The position numbers and the translations under genes are program-made. The notes beneath the pieces were generated by a model that saw only the letters and a list, made by a program, of their open reading frames with translations, was not told where the DNA came from and did not search any database. This document shows positions 41,331 to 49,700 of a stretch of 64,000 nucleotides of DNA, in pieces (the first letter of the stretch is position 1; each line of letters starts with the position of its first letter). Source of the DNA: Dyadobacter linearis (GTDB taxonomy: Bacteria > Bacteroidota > Bacteroidia > Cytophagales > Spirosomataceae); contig NZ_CAJRAU010000001.1 of assembly GCF_907165045.1 (NCBI RefSeq), positions 682,001 to 746,000 on the forward strand, in the 5' to 3' direction.

Positions 41331-42278
41331 CTACTTCACACTAACCGCCTCGACTTGATATCCTAAATCCTTCAATAACACAATCAATCCAGTTTTGTAT
41401 CGCAAATGCCCGAAACCTACGGCGATGAGGCAGGGTTTCTGGCTGATGTTTTTTTCGATTTTTGGTAGCCAATTCCGGTTCCGCTGCTCGATGGTCATAT
41501 GCCCGTATTCGTTTTCAATAATAACATCTGAAGAATCGGTTTTTTCAAACTGATAGGGCACTTTCATTTGCTTATAAACCCGCATCGTTTCTTCTATATT
41601 GGTATTTTGTGAGTAAATATTCCAGCCCGGCTTTTCGCTTCCGGGTATCTTGGCCAGCACACTCCGCATTACCTTACGTGCATCGTCGATCTGCGTGGAG
41701 TCGAAGTTCATGTCTTTTAATTTATCAAGATGGTCGCCACCCCTGCCCGTTGATTTGTAAAGATTAAAGAGATCCAGATCCATTGATTTCGTGATTCCGT
41801 CGGGACCCTTCATATCCATTACCAGCGTTTCATAGATCGCAGCCCACATTTCAACCACATTCATTTCCTCCGCGTCGGGATTATTTGTAATACCCTCTCC
41901 TACCCGCGCCACAAAGAAGGAATCGAGCGTTTTGTATTCCGCCGCATTCAGTACCGACACAGCCCGCAAGGTTGAAGATGTCTTTTGAACGGCGACCGTA
42001 TTTACCTCTGTACTAAATGCTTCTGTTAGAATATATTCTGTGCTATCGATCGCCGACTTGATCCTGGGAAATGTGAGCAACCAATCCAGTTCGCCTAAAT
42101 GCATCGTCCCGAGTAAGTAAGACGGTTTTTGAATACCTTTTCCAGTGATCTTCCAAAGGATAGTTTGCGGATCCTGGCTCTGTGAAGCCGACTTGCCCGT
42201 CTGGGCGACGTTGCGCAATGGAAGAAATAGCGTAGCGACAAGGATGAAGACTTTTATCACTGGTAATGGAGCATTCAT
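41331..42278 (-). CDS. TraB/GumN family protein
   Basis: The product is 315 residues from ATG 42278, which opens a signal peptide (PLPVIKVFILVATLFLPL). The TraB/GumN core is ILWKITGKGIQKPSYLLGTMHLGELDW, with the conserved GTMH histidine, and a late MTIEQRNRNWLPKIEKN plus IAVGFGHLRYKTGLIVLL, where family members carry the second conserved GAxHL-type motif. These proteins are thought to be metal-dependent peptidase-like (Tiki fold). It lies upstream of the response regulator on the same strand, with a hairpin between. Confidence 0.85.
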   Translation of the reverse strand: MNAPLPVIKVFILVATLFLPLRNVAQTGKSASQSQDPQTILWKITGKGIQKPSYLLGTMHLGELDWLLTFPRIKSAIDSTEYILTEAFSTEVNTVAVQKTSSTLRAVSVLNAAEYKTLDSFFVARVGEGITNNPDAEEMNVVEMWAAIYETLVMDMKGPDGITKSMDLDLFNLYKSTGRGGDHLDKLKDMNFDSTQIDDARKVMRSVLAKIPGSEKPGWNIYSQNTNIEETMRVYKQMKVPYQFEKTDSSDVIIENEYGHMTIEQRNRNWLPKIEKNISQKPCLIAVGFGHLRYKTGLIVLLKDLGYQVEAVSVK

Positions 42279-42356
42279 AAAAAAGAGCCGATTTGTACCC
42301 GAAATCTGCATTTAAATCTTAGCAAAGTCAAATTTTAACGAATTTTGTCTCACCCA

Positions 42357-42413
42357 CCCCCTTCTAATGTCCCTTCCGCGGACGATTTGCCGATGAGACT
42401 AGGAGTAGTTTTG
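42357..42413 (+). promoter_or_regulatory. Promoter with shared C-rich element, second VOC gene
   Basis: CCCCCTTCTAATGTCCC is followed after exactly 32 bp by the -7 box TAGTTTTG (42406-42413), 45 bp before the ATG. Same layout as at 38174-38230 and 47411-47467. Confidence 0.6.
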
Positions 42414-42458
42414 TGTTATTAAAATCATTACAAAACATATATAACCTTAAATTTTCTT

Positions 42459-42884
42459 ATGCCTAAATTAAACACTTACCTGAATTTCGATGGGAAATCG
42501 GAAGAGGCTTTTACATTTTACAAATCCGTTTTTGGCGGAGAGTTTTTGTCTGTTCAAAAAATGTCGGATATGCCTGGCGCAGAGCAACTTCCGGAAGACG
42601 AAAAGGGCCGGCTCATGCACATTTCGCTGCCTATCGGAAAAGACGATATTTTGATGGCGTCGGATATTATGCCGTCGATGGGTCATAAACTGACGCTCGG
42701 TAACCATTCGTACATTTCAGTTTTCACAGAGAGCCGCGAAGAAGCAGATCGTATTTTCGCAGGTTTATCGGCCGGAGGGGAAATCGAGATGGCGATGGAG
42801 GATACCTTCTGGGGTGATTATTTCGGTAGTTTTCACGATAAGTACGGCATTGGCTGGATGGTAAATTATCCGAAGCAGGATTAA
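42459..42884 (+). CDS. VOC family protein (PhnB-like)
   Basis: The 141-residue cytoplasmic protein has the same fold as the VOC gene at 37723: TYLNFDGKSEEAFTFYKSVFGGEFL, GRLMHISLPIGKDDILMASD, HSYISVFTESREEADRIFAGL and a C-terminal FGSFHDKYGIGWMVNYP. The FGG and GWMV elements are typical of PhnB-like glyoxalase homologues. It starts an apparent two-gene unit with DUF3072 (43 bp gap) and shares its promoter design with the other VOC and the DoxX gene. Confidence 0.9.
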   Translation: MPKLNTYLNFDGKSEEAFTFYKSVFGGEFLSVQKMSDMPGAEQLPEDEKGRLMHISLPIGKDDILMASDIMPSMGHKLTLGNHSYISVFTESREEADRIFAGLSAGGEIEMAMEDTFWGDYFGSFHDKYGIGWMVNYPKQD

Positions 42885-42927
42885 TTGGCTCGGTTTTTTT
42901 ATTTACGAATGAAAAAACATCAACAAA

Positions 42928-43182
42928 ATGGCCACTACAAATAATAACCCGCCGAAAGACGAAGAGAATGTCAACGCGCAAAATCCTGACATCAAAGGCT
43001 CGAATACAGTTAAAGATCCCGACGAATGGACAACCGGCGACGAACCGATGACCGGCGCGCAGCAATCCTACCTGAAAACATTGTCTGACGAAGCTGGCGT
43101 AGAGTTCGACAGCACGTTAAGCAAAGCGGAAGCTTCCAAGCGGATAGACGAATTGCAGCATAAAACGGGTCGGGGATTATAA
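42928..43182 (+). CDS. DUF3072 domain protein
   Basis: The 84-residue small acidic protein has the DUF3072 core GDEPMTGAQQSYLKTLSDEAG and SKAEASKRIDELQHKTGRG. The domain resembles a small SAP-like helix-turn-helix; its function is unknown. It lies 43 bp after the VOC gene and ends at a terminator, so it is the last gene of that transcript. Confidence 0.88.
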   Translation: MATTNNNPPKDEENVNAQNPDIKGSNTVKDPDEWTTGDEPMTGAQQSYLKTLSDEAGVEFDSTLSKAEASKRIDELQHKTGRGL

Positions 43183-43187
43183 TATAG

Positions 43188-43226
43188 TGCAAAGCCCGGT
43201 CGCAGAATGTGCGATCGGGCTTTGCA
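43188..43226 (+). terminator. Rho-independent terminator
   Basis: TGCAAAGCCCGGTCGCA pairs with TGCGATCGGGCTTTGCA (one G-T pair) around GAATG and is followed by TTTT, directly after the DUF3072 gene. Confidence 0.85.
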
Positions 43227-43334
43227 TTTTACTCGTGCTATCCACAAGACAGGTGCTTACATGAGGGTGACCAGTTTGCAGTCGATAAGTTGATTCGAAA
43301 TAACTAGTCTTTTTGAATCTTCAAACTCCCCTTC

Positions 43335-44594
43335 TCACGAATCAACCGGCGTCAGTTCCCTGACAGGCAGAATAATCGAAAAAGTCGTGCCTTTTCCTTC
43401 CACTGATTCGGCCTTGATCTGGCCGCCGTGATTATTAACTATTTTGCGGCAATAGGCCAGCGAGTGACCCTCTGTCTGACCATTTTTATAATCCGGAAAT
43501 TGTGAAAAAATATCGAAGATCTTTTCCAGGTGCTGCTGTGAAAATCCCTCCCCGTTGTCTTCAATCCGTATTATCAATGACTGACGTTTCTTCTGGATAT
43601 CATTTCCTGCACGCAAGTCATAACCAACCTCGCCGGGATAAATACGGATCACATGATCGGCTCCCTTCTTTGCGTATTGAATAGAGTTGGTGATCAGGTT
43701 CCGGAACAGCTGCTCCATTTGAAAGTGATTTGCAACAATACTTGGCAGATTCTCATATCTAACCTTGGTTTGAGTTGCTTCCAATAGCAGTGAAAGTGAG
43801 CTGGTAGTGTCAGAAACGACCTTATTCAAATCGACCGTTTCGAAATTGGTTTCATTGTACAGCTCAGTAAACTCCGAAAGCTCGGTGATGATAGCTGAGA
43901 ATTTCAATGCACTGGCGTCCACCTTTGTAGCATAGCTTCGAACCTTGTCCAGATCATTCTTATTGGCGGCATCCAGCATCATTCCCGAAAACACACGCAT
44001 TTTACGCAGCGGCTCCTGAAGATTGTGATTGGATATAAATTGGAACTGACTGTTGATATGAATCGAATCAGCGAGCTGGTGGTTCATTTCACTGAGCTTC
44101 TGCCGGCTTTTTTGTGCTGTCTCAACACTTTCGAGATGATAGGAGATCAGATCGACAAACATCTGGAACATGCCGATCGTTTTGATATTTTTCAGCGACG
44201 CCGGTTTGGGATCGATAGCGCAAAGCGTCCCGAAAAATTCCCCGTTCTTTAAAATGATCGGGACTGAAATGTAGCTTTTAAAACCGTACATGATCGGTGT
44301 ATGGTGCGCCCTGAATTGCGGGTCCTCGTCGACGTTATCGATCACGACAATTTCATGATTCAGCCGGATTTCATTGCAGATCGTTGTTTCAAGAACCAGC
44401 TCACCGCCAGCTCTCAGGCCAAAAGAAATTTCATCCAGCACACTACACGCTACCCATTTATCCTCTGTTACTCTGGCGATCGCCGCGAATCCCATTCCGG
44501 TTGACCGGCAAATGACTTCCAGCATGGTAGGTACAATCGGTATTTGCTCAATTTTTGCAATGTCACCGAGAATATCAATTTGAGAGTCTTTCAT
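43335..44594 (-). CDS. GAF domain sensor histidine kinase with degenerate G2 box
   Basis: This is a 419-residue soluble kinase. An N-terminal GAF domain (about 20-160) has FGTLCAIDP. A coiled linker leads to the H-box FISNHNLQEPLRKMRVF (His near 187), then the N-box NLITNSIQYAKKG and G1 IEDNGEGFSQQH. The G2 region reads TEGHSLAYCRKIV where active kinases have GTGIGLALCKKIV, so glycines of the ATP lid are missing. It ends GKGTTFSIILPV. Without membrane segments it would sense an intracellular ligand. A -7-like box (TAAATTTG, 44613-44620) lies just upstream. Confidence 0.88.
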   Translation of the reverse strand: MKDSQIDILGDIAKIEQIPIVPTMLEVICRSTGMGFAAIARVTEDKWVACSVLDEISFGLRAGGELVLETTICNEIRLNHEIVVIDNVDEDPQFRAHHTPIMYGFKSYISVPIILKNGEFFGTLCAIDPKPASLKNIKTIGMFQMFVDLISYHLESVETAQKSRQKLSEMNHQLADSIHINSQFQFISNHNLQEPLRKMRVFSGMMLDAANKNDLDKVRSYATKVDASALKFSAIITELSEFTELYNETNFETVDLNKVVSDTTSSLSLLLEATQTKVRYENLPSIVANHFQMEQLFRNLITNSIQYAKKGADHVIRIYPGEVGYDLRAGNDIQKKRQSLIIRIEDNGEGFSQQHLEKIFDIFSQFPDYKNGQTEGHSLAYCRKIVNNHGGQIKAESVEGKGTTFSIILPVRELTPVDS

Positions 44595-44707
44595 TCAAGT
44601 AGATGTATTTCGTCAAATTTACCGAAGTTAAAAGTCGAAAAAAAGAAATAAGTCATTCTTGAAAGTTGTGAGCGTGCCGCCCGATTTCCACTGTTTAAAA
44701 CTTTTTT

Positions 44708-44780
44708 TGAGCCGAATAAAAAATGTAATCGGCTCAAATTTTATGTATATTTGAGCCGATTAGTAAAATTATTCGGCTCA
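44708..44780 (+). promoter_or_regulatory. Four-half-site operator overlapping the Fic start codon
   Basis: Outer arms TGAGCCGAATAA (44708-44719) and TTATTCGGCTCA (44769-44780) and inner arms TAATCGGCTCAAAT (44726-44739) and ATTTGAGCCGATTA (44749-44762) are exact complements. A -7 box TATATTTG (44746-44753) lies inside the array, and the last base is the A of the ATG. Confidence 0.75.
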
Positions 44781-45889
44781 TGCTCTATAACTGGCAACAA
44801 TCCGACTGGCCTGATTTCATCTTTGATCCATCTGAAATGGAGGATCTGCTGTTTGCATTTGCGGAAGCAACGGGCGCGATCAGCGGAACATTGCATGCTG
44901 TCTCTGAGCAGATTAAGGTCGACACTCTGATAGATACAATGGTTTTTGAAGCCATTAAAACTTCCGAGATCGAAGGAGAATTTTTGAGTCGGGAAGATGT
45001 GGCTTCATCGATACGTAACAATCTGGGTATCAATAAAAAACCGGAACTGGTTAAAGACAAACGTGCGCAAGGCGCGGCGGAGTTGATGGTCGCTGCGAGA
45101 AATTCTTACAGTGAAGCATTGACCGAAGAGGTGCTTTTCGAGTGGCATAAAATGTTGTTGAAAGATAGCAAAACGGTCAACACTGGCGCGTGGCGGAAGG
45201 GCAATGTACCTATGCAGGTGGTTTCGGGCTCGATCGGGAAGGAGAAAATACACTTTGAAGCGCCGCCTTCCTCTCAGGTCAAATCCGAAATGACGAAGTT
45301 TATCAAATGGTTTAATGATACCGCGCCGGGCGGCAAGTTTGAGTTTAAACGGGCTCCTGTCCGCTCCGCGATCGCGCATTTATATTTTGAAAGTATTCAC
45401 CCTTTTGAGGACGGAAATGGTCGGCTCGGGCGGGTTATCGCCGAAAAAGCGTTGTCGCAAACGCTCCGTAGACCGGTTATGCTTAGCTTATCGAGAAAAA
45501 TAGAGGCAGATAAAAAACGGTACTACAAGTCACTGGAAACCGCGCAGCGCAGCAACAATATCACAAATTGGGTCAATTATTTTGTCCGCATTATATTCGA
45601 CGCGCAGATCGAAGCCAAGAAATTACTCGATTTCACACTCTATAAAACCCAGTTTTTCGACCGTTTCAAAAACGATTTCAACGAGCGTCAGTTGAAAGTG
45701 ATCAAGAAAATGCTGAAAGACGGACCGGAAGAATTTGAGGGTGGAATGAGCGCGAAAAAATACATGTCGATCGCGAAGACCTCCAAAGCCACAGCTACCC
45801 GGGACCTACAAAACCTATTGGAAACAGGTGCATTGATACCGGCAGGCGGCGGAAGAAGTACCAGCTATTATTTAAATTTTTATCCATAA
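44780..45889 (+). CDS. Fic family protein with N-terminal inhibitory motif and DNA-binding-like tail
   Basis: The 369-residue protein has a DUF4172-type N terminus (YNWQQSDWPDFIFD). The inhibitory-helix motif [S/T]xxxE[G/N] appears at residues 61-66 (TSEIEG), so it is a class II Fic. The catalytic core is HPFEDGNGRLGR at about 207-218, complete with His, the phosphate loop and Arg. The last 55 residues (AKKYMSIAKTSKATATRDLQNLL, then a GGGRSTSYYL wing) look like a winged helix. It transfers AMP to a target protein. Four matched half-sites over its start suggest it controls its own gene. Confidence 0.92.
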   Translation: MLYNWQQSDWPDFIFDPSEMEDLLFAFAEATGAISGTLHAVSEQIKVDTLIDTMVFEAIKTSEIEGEFLSREDVASSIRNNLGINKKPELVKDKRAQGAAELMVAARNSYSEALTEEVLFEWHKMLLKDSKTVNTGAWRKGNVPMQVVSGSIGKEKIHFEAPPSSQVKSEMTKFIKWFNDTAPGGKFEFKRAPVRSAIAHLYFESIHPFEDGNGRLGRVIAEKALSQTLRRPVMLSLSRKIEADKKRYYKSLETAQRSNNITNWVNYFVRIIFDAQIEAKKLLDFTLYKTQFFDRFKNDFNERQLKVIKKMLKDGPEEFEGGMSAKKYMSIAKTSKATATRDLQNLLETGALIPAGGGRSTSYYLNFYP

Positions 45890-45918
45890 ATTGACCGCTC
45901 TTAATTTCAAATTTTACG

Positions 45919-46881
45919 ATGAAACTATTCCGACCTAACCTCAGAAGGCTGTTCAGCCTTGCATTAACACTTTTCACTGCCTTCGCTATTGAAACCAATG
46001 CGACGGCTTTCAAACCCCTCGCCTCCCCGATGGAAGGCCGCTGGGACATTACGGTCGACGTAGCCGGCAAGCCTTTGCCTTCCTGGCTGGAAGTAAGGCA
46101 CTCGGGTACCAAAACTTTGGTTGGACAATTCACAGGCTTTTCAGGAAGCGCCCGGCCGATTTCGGAAGTGATCTTTAAAGACGGCAAATTCAAGTTCGAA
46201 ATCCCACCGCAATGGGAACGCGGAGACAAATACCTGTCAGTAGAAGGAACCTTGTCGGGCGAAACGCTTAGCGGCTCGCTTACTACTCCGGAGGGGAAAA
46301 CCCATACCTGGAAAGGTGTTCGCGCCCCGTCGCTGCGGCCAAAAGCAATGCCCGCCTGGGGAGCGCCGATCAAGCTTACAGCCGGAAACGAGATTAAAGG
46401 CTGGCATGCAGTGGGCGCTGAAAATCAGTGGGTAGCAGAAAATGGAATCCTGCGTAGCCCAAAATCTGGCGCTAATTTGGTAACAGATCAGAAGTTTGGA
46501 GACTTCAAACTACATGTTGAGTTCCGCATCCCGAAAGGCAGCAATAGCGGCGTGTATCTGCGCGGCCGGTATGAAGTGCAGGTAACAGATGCAAAAGGCA
46601 TGGAACCTGCGCTGGATCAGATGGGCGCCGTTTACGGATTTATCAGCCCAAGTGAAATGGTAGCGAAAAAAGCCGGTGAGTGGAATACGCTAGATATTAC
46701 GCTGGTAGGAAGAATGCTTACACTGGTTGCAAACGGCAAAACGGTAATCAGCAACCAGGAAATTCCGGGCATTACCGGCGGGGCGCTGGACAGCAACGAA
46801 GGCGAGCCGGGTCCGCTGTACATTCAGGGCGACCACGGTCCGGTTGAGTACAGAAATATCGTGATCACACCTGCAAAATAA
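45919..46881 (+). CDS. DUF1080 (3-keto-disaccharide hydrolase-like) protein with extra N-terminal domain
   Basis: The 320-residue secreted protein has a signal peptide (about 1-30), a beta-rich N-terminal domain (about 35-135; MEGRWDITVDVAGKPLPSWL) and a C-terminal DUF1080 jelly-roll (about 145-318) with FGDFKLHVEFRIPKGSNSG, VYLRGRYEVQV and the end GPVEYRNIVITP. DUF1080 enzymes hydrolyse or hydrate 3-keto-sugars. The extra domain resembles a small lipocalin-like sheet and may bind substrate. It stands alone, apart from the 55-64 kb locus that holds the double-domain DUF1080 protein. Confidence 0.85.
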   Translation: MKLFRPNLRRLFSLALTLFTAFAIETNATAFKPLASPMEGRWDITVDVAGKPLPSWLEVRHSGTKTLVGQFTGFSGSARPISEVIFKDGKFKFEIPPQWERGDKYLSVEGTLSGETLSGSLTTPEGKTHTWKGVRAPSLRPKAMPAWGAPIKLTAGNEIKGWHAVGAENQWVAENGILRSPKSGANLVTDQKFGDFKLHVEFRIPKGSNSGVYLRGRYEVQVTDAKGMEPALDQMGAVYGFISPSEMVAKKAGEWNTLDITLVGRMLTLVANGKTVISNQEIPGITGGALDSNEGEPGPLYIQGDHGPVEYRNIVITPAK

Positions 46882-46903
46882 TTTTATTAAATACTGGATC
46901 CAT

Positions 46904-46945
46904 AAAAAGAGCGCGACGATGATATTCATTGTCGCGCTCTTTTTG
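46904..46945. terminator. Bidirectional rho-independent terminator
   Basis: AAAAAGAGCGCGAC pairs with GTCGCGCTCTTTTT around a 14-nt loop. It serves the DUF1080 gene and the converging DoxX-like gene. Confidence 0.85.
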
Positions 46946-46962
46946 TGGAAAATCAAGTGTCT

Positions 46963-47367
46963 CTATTGCTTCGAAATGAGCAGGTTTTTTACTTTTTCGT
47001 CGCGTAGCGCCAGACCGACCCAGATGAGAATAGCGAACACAGCTGCGAAATAGAGCGGCTGTCCGGCGCGTACCATAATTGCAATTGCACCACCCAGATA
47101 GCCTGTTAAGAGGATCGCGCCGATTACCGCAGTGCGAGGTATAATATACAGTATCGTGCTGATCAGCAATACAATACCAATGCTTTGCACCTGATCCACC
47201 GGCCAGCCCAGTTGTGCGGAACCTTCGATGGAATGTGACTCTTTAATGACCTTCATAATTGAATCGAATAGCAAAAAAAGTACACATATCACGCTGATGA
47301 TCTTTCCTGCCAAAACTCCTTTGCCTGACCTTACTTTTGCCGGTTGATTTAACATAGTCGCTTCCAT
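46963..47367 (-). CDS. DoxX-like membrane protein
   Basis: The product is 134 residues from ATG 47367. A longer start at 47400 would leave almost no leader after the promoter box at 47411-47418. Four helices are expected: IISVICVLFLLFDSIMKVI, SIGIVLLISTILYIIPRT, AVIGAILLTGYLGGAIAI and PLYFAAVFAILIWVGLAL. The FDSIMKV and TGYLGGA elements are typical of DoxX-like (DUF4345-type) proteins of the inner membrane. Its promoter shares the 32-bp-spaced C-rich element with two VOC genes. Confidence 0.85.
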   Translation of the reverse strand: MEATMLNQPAKVRSGKGVLAGKIISVICVLFLLFDSIMKVIKESHSIEGSAQLGWPVDQVQSIGIVLLISTILYIIPRTAVIGAILLTGYLGGAIAIMVRAGQPLYFAAVFAILIWVGLALRDEKVKNLLISKQ

Positions 47368-47410
47368 TTTATAAGAGTTTAAATGTTTGTGTTGATTCAT
47401 TTGAGTGATA

Positions 47411-47467
47411 CAAAACTAGGGTAGGCCAGCCTGAAAAATGCTGTGCAAATCCGGCAATCAGAGGGGG
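47411..47467 (-). promoter_or_regulatory. Promoter with shared C-rich element, DoxX gene
   Basis: Minus-strand CCCCCTCTGATTGCCGG lies exactly 32 bp upstream of TAGTTTTG (47411-47418). It is the third copy of the arrangement seen at 38174-38230 and 42357-42413. GCCTGA followed by AAATGCTG between the blocks is also shared with the first copy. Confidence 0.6.
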
Positions 47468-47576
47468 AGATTGCGACAGTTTTCATTATAATTTCGGACC
47501 AATATATTTTTGCCAAAAAAATCAGGATGAAATGACGACTTTCGCGCAAAAGTTTCTCTCATTTCTTCAAACGAAA

Positions 47577-48290
47577 ATGTTTACACGCATACTTATCATA
47601 ATGACACTTGAGGTCGTGCTTTACGGTTGCAAAAGCGCAAAAGATAGCCCTAAATTCAATTTTGCCGACGGCGTTTATCACACCAAAATCAAGGACGTGA
47701 AACAGCAGGTTTTCATAGAAAATACAGAAGATTCGATTGTTGTATATTCTTTGAAAAAGGGTTGGAAAAGGCTGGACCTGAAAACTACCGTAAGCGAGAA
47801 AAAGGCTTATCCGCAAAATTCGAGCAAAGAAACACTGGGTGCGAACAAATACTGGCAGAATGGTTTTGATATTGACATTCTCACGATCCCGCTCAAATTC
47901 CGCCCCAGCGTACAGTCTTTCCCTAGCCAGTTCAGCAACAATGTGAATGGTGTGGTCTACCTGGGTTATCGCAGTGACATTTACAGACTTTCCTACAAGA
48001 AAAATCCGATCGGCCGGATCACGCAGGATGTGAAGCATTACGGACTTTCGGCAGGTTTTATCACCGGTCTCGGCGGCACAGCGATCAACCCGTGGGTCAC
48101 CAAAGATGCGCTTACCATCGAATACGACGGGCTGGTATGGTCGAAAGGAATTGCGGTACTAATGGGGCTCAACCAATTCACATTTGGGATCGTAGGCGGT
48201 CTTGACCATTTGCTTGACAAAAACCGGAAAGTGTGGATTTATCAAAGTAAACCTTATATCGGGCTTGCTGTGGGGTTAAATTTAAATTGA
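47577..48290 (+). CDS. Hypothetical lipoprotein
   Basis: The product is 237 residues from ATG 47577, which gives a lipoprotein signal (IIMTLEVVLYGC, Cys about 18); an upstream in-frame ATG at 47532 would push the signal inward. The mature part is beta-rich, with FADGVYHTKIKDVKQQVFIE near the start and aromatic-rich strands such as VNGVVYLGYRSDIYRLSYK and glycine-rich AGFITGLGGTAI, suggesting an outer-membrane barrel-like or sheet protein. I recognise no named family. It is 37 bp from the next gene. Confidence 0.68.
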   Translation: MFTRILIIMTLEVVLYGCKSAKDSPKFNFADGVYHTKIKDVKQQVFIENTEDSIVVYSLKKGWKRLDLKTTVSEKKAYPQNSSKETLGANKYWQNGFDIDILTIPLKFRPSVQSFPSQFSNNVNGVVYLGYRSDIYRLSYKKNPIGRITQDVKHYGLSAGFITGLGGTAINPWVTKDALTIEYDGLVWSKGIAVLMGLNQFTFGIVGGLDHLLDKNRKVWIYQSKPYIGLAVGLNLN

Positions 48291-48327
48291 AATCCTATTT
48301 TTGAAACAAATCATCGGCATCCTCGCA

Positions 48328-49698
48328 ATGAAACTGATTATACTATTACTGAGTGGTCTTCTCACTTTTCCCGCGTTTTCTCAGATCAAATTCATTGACA
48401 ATAAGACCAGCTGGAACGACCTTTCGGCGCAGGCTAAAAAAGAGAAGAAGCTGATCTTTATCCATTTTGAAAACAGCGCTTGTCAGCAATGTAACGAAGT
48501 CGCTTCCATGGCTTTCAATAATCCATTATTAACCGAAAAATTCGGTCAGAACTTCGTTGCGATCCGGTTGAATGTGGAGACCGAAAACGGAAGGGATTTT
48601 AAAAACGGGCTGCATATTCAAGGTTCACTTATTTCGGTTTTCACCGATACGGAGGGCAATATCCTCGAAATGCAAAACGGCTCGACCAGCAACCCACAGG
48701 CTTATGCTGAAAAAGCGGACCTGGCGCTCCGGCGACGGGGAGCGCGGGGTATCAATTCATATACCCAGGAATACCGGGCGGGCAGCCGCTCCCTGCCTTT
48801 TCTGCGGGAATACCTGGTGAAGCTGAAAGAGCTGGAAATGATCACCGACGAGGTACTTGACGAATACACCAGCCAGCTTCCGCCCGATTCACTGGCCAAC
48901 TTCAACACGGTGAGATTCATTTATCAATTCGGGCCGGCGCTATACAGCAAAACGAGCAAAACTGTACAGCAATTCGCACCGCGCGGGCTGGTGGAAAACA
49001 TTTACAGATCCGTACCTTTTACCGAAGCAGTAGAAATGAATAACGGTATTGTCAGAAATTCCATGCGGAATGCGGTCATGAAAAGGGATCCTCAACTGGC
49101 CGAAGCCGCCGCCCGGTTTGCCCAGTTAACGTACGATCGCGACCCACAAATGGGAAAGGTCACTTACGAAAAAAATATGCTGCAGTACCTATACACAACC
49201 CGCGACACGGCCCAATATCTCAACCGCGCCGCCCAATTTATAGAGCAGTATTACCGCCCGATCTCGATAGATTCACTTAAAGGGATGGACCAGGCGGAAC
49301 TGGCCAAAATGAAACCGCCAAAAATGAAACCTGGTGAAAATCTGACGGTACTGAGTTTTAAACTAAACAAACCTTCGCAGTATTATCCCATGGAACTGAA
49401 TACGCGCGCGAGACATTTTTATGATATGGCTTCGAAAAAAGAAGACCTCGAACTAGCACTGAGCTGGTCTAAACTTGCGATGGAATGGAGTGAAGAAATA
49501 TTGACTAATATCAATAACACGAATATCAACGGAAATCCTTCGTATATGGAAACTTACGCGCACCTGCTCTACAAGCTGGGACGCAAGGAAGAGGCACTTA
49601 CCTGGCAGATCAAAGCTTTGGGACAACAAAAAGCAACCAGCCAACCCTACGGACACATGGAAACAGCTCTTGCCAAAATGAAAGCGGGCACGCTCTGA
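48328..49698 (+). CDS. Secreted thioredoxin-like protein with helical C-terminal part
   Basis: The product is 456 residues from ATG 48328 (signal peptide MKLIILLLSGLLTFPAFSQ); a TTG at 48301 is possible but would displace the signal. The thioredoxin-like domain spans about 25-140: KKLIFIHFENSACQQCNEVASMAF has a CxxC active site. The rest is helical with TPR-like stretches (ALSWSKLAMEWSEEILT; HLLYKLGRKEEALTWQIKAL). It would act in the periplasm as a thiol reductase or chaperone-like adaptor. It may be co-transcribed with the preceding lipoprotein. Confidence 0.78.
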   Translation: MKLIILLLSGLLTFPAFSQIKFIDNKTSWNDLSAQAKKEKKLIFIHFENSACQQCNEVASMAFNNPLLTEKFGQNFVAIRLNVETENGRDFKNGLHIQGSLISVFTDTEGNILEMQNGSTSNPQAYAEKADLALRRRGARGINSYTQEYRAGSRSLPFLREYLVKLKELEMITDEVLDEYTSQLPPDSLANFNTVRFIYQFGPALYSKTSKTVQQFAPRGLVENIYRSVPFTEAVEMNNGIVRNSMRNAVMKRDPQLAEAAARFAQLTYDRDPQMGKVTYEKNMLQYLYTTRDTAQYLNRAAQFIEQYYRPISIDSLKGMDQAELAKMKPPKMKPGENLTVLSFKLNKPSQYYPMELNTRARHFYDMASKKEDLELALSWSKLAMEWSEEILTNINNTNINGNPSYMETYAHLLYKLGRKEEALTWQIKALGQQKATSQPYGHMETALAKMKAGTL

Positions 49699-49700
49699 AA

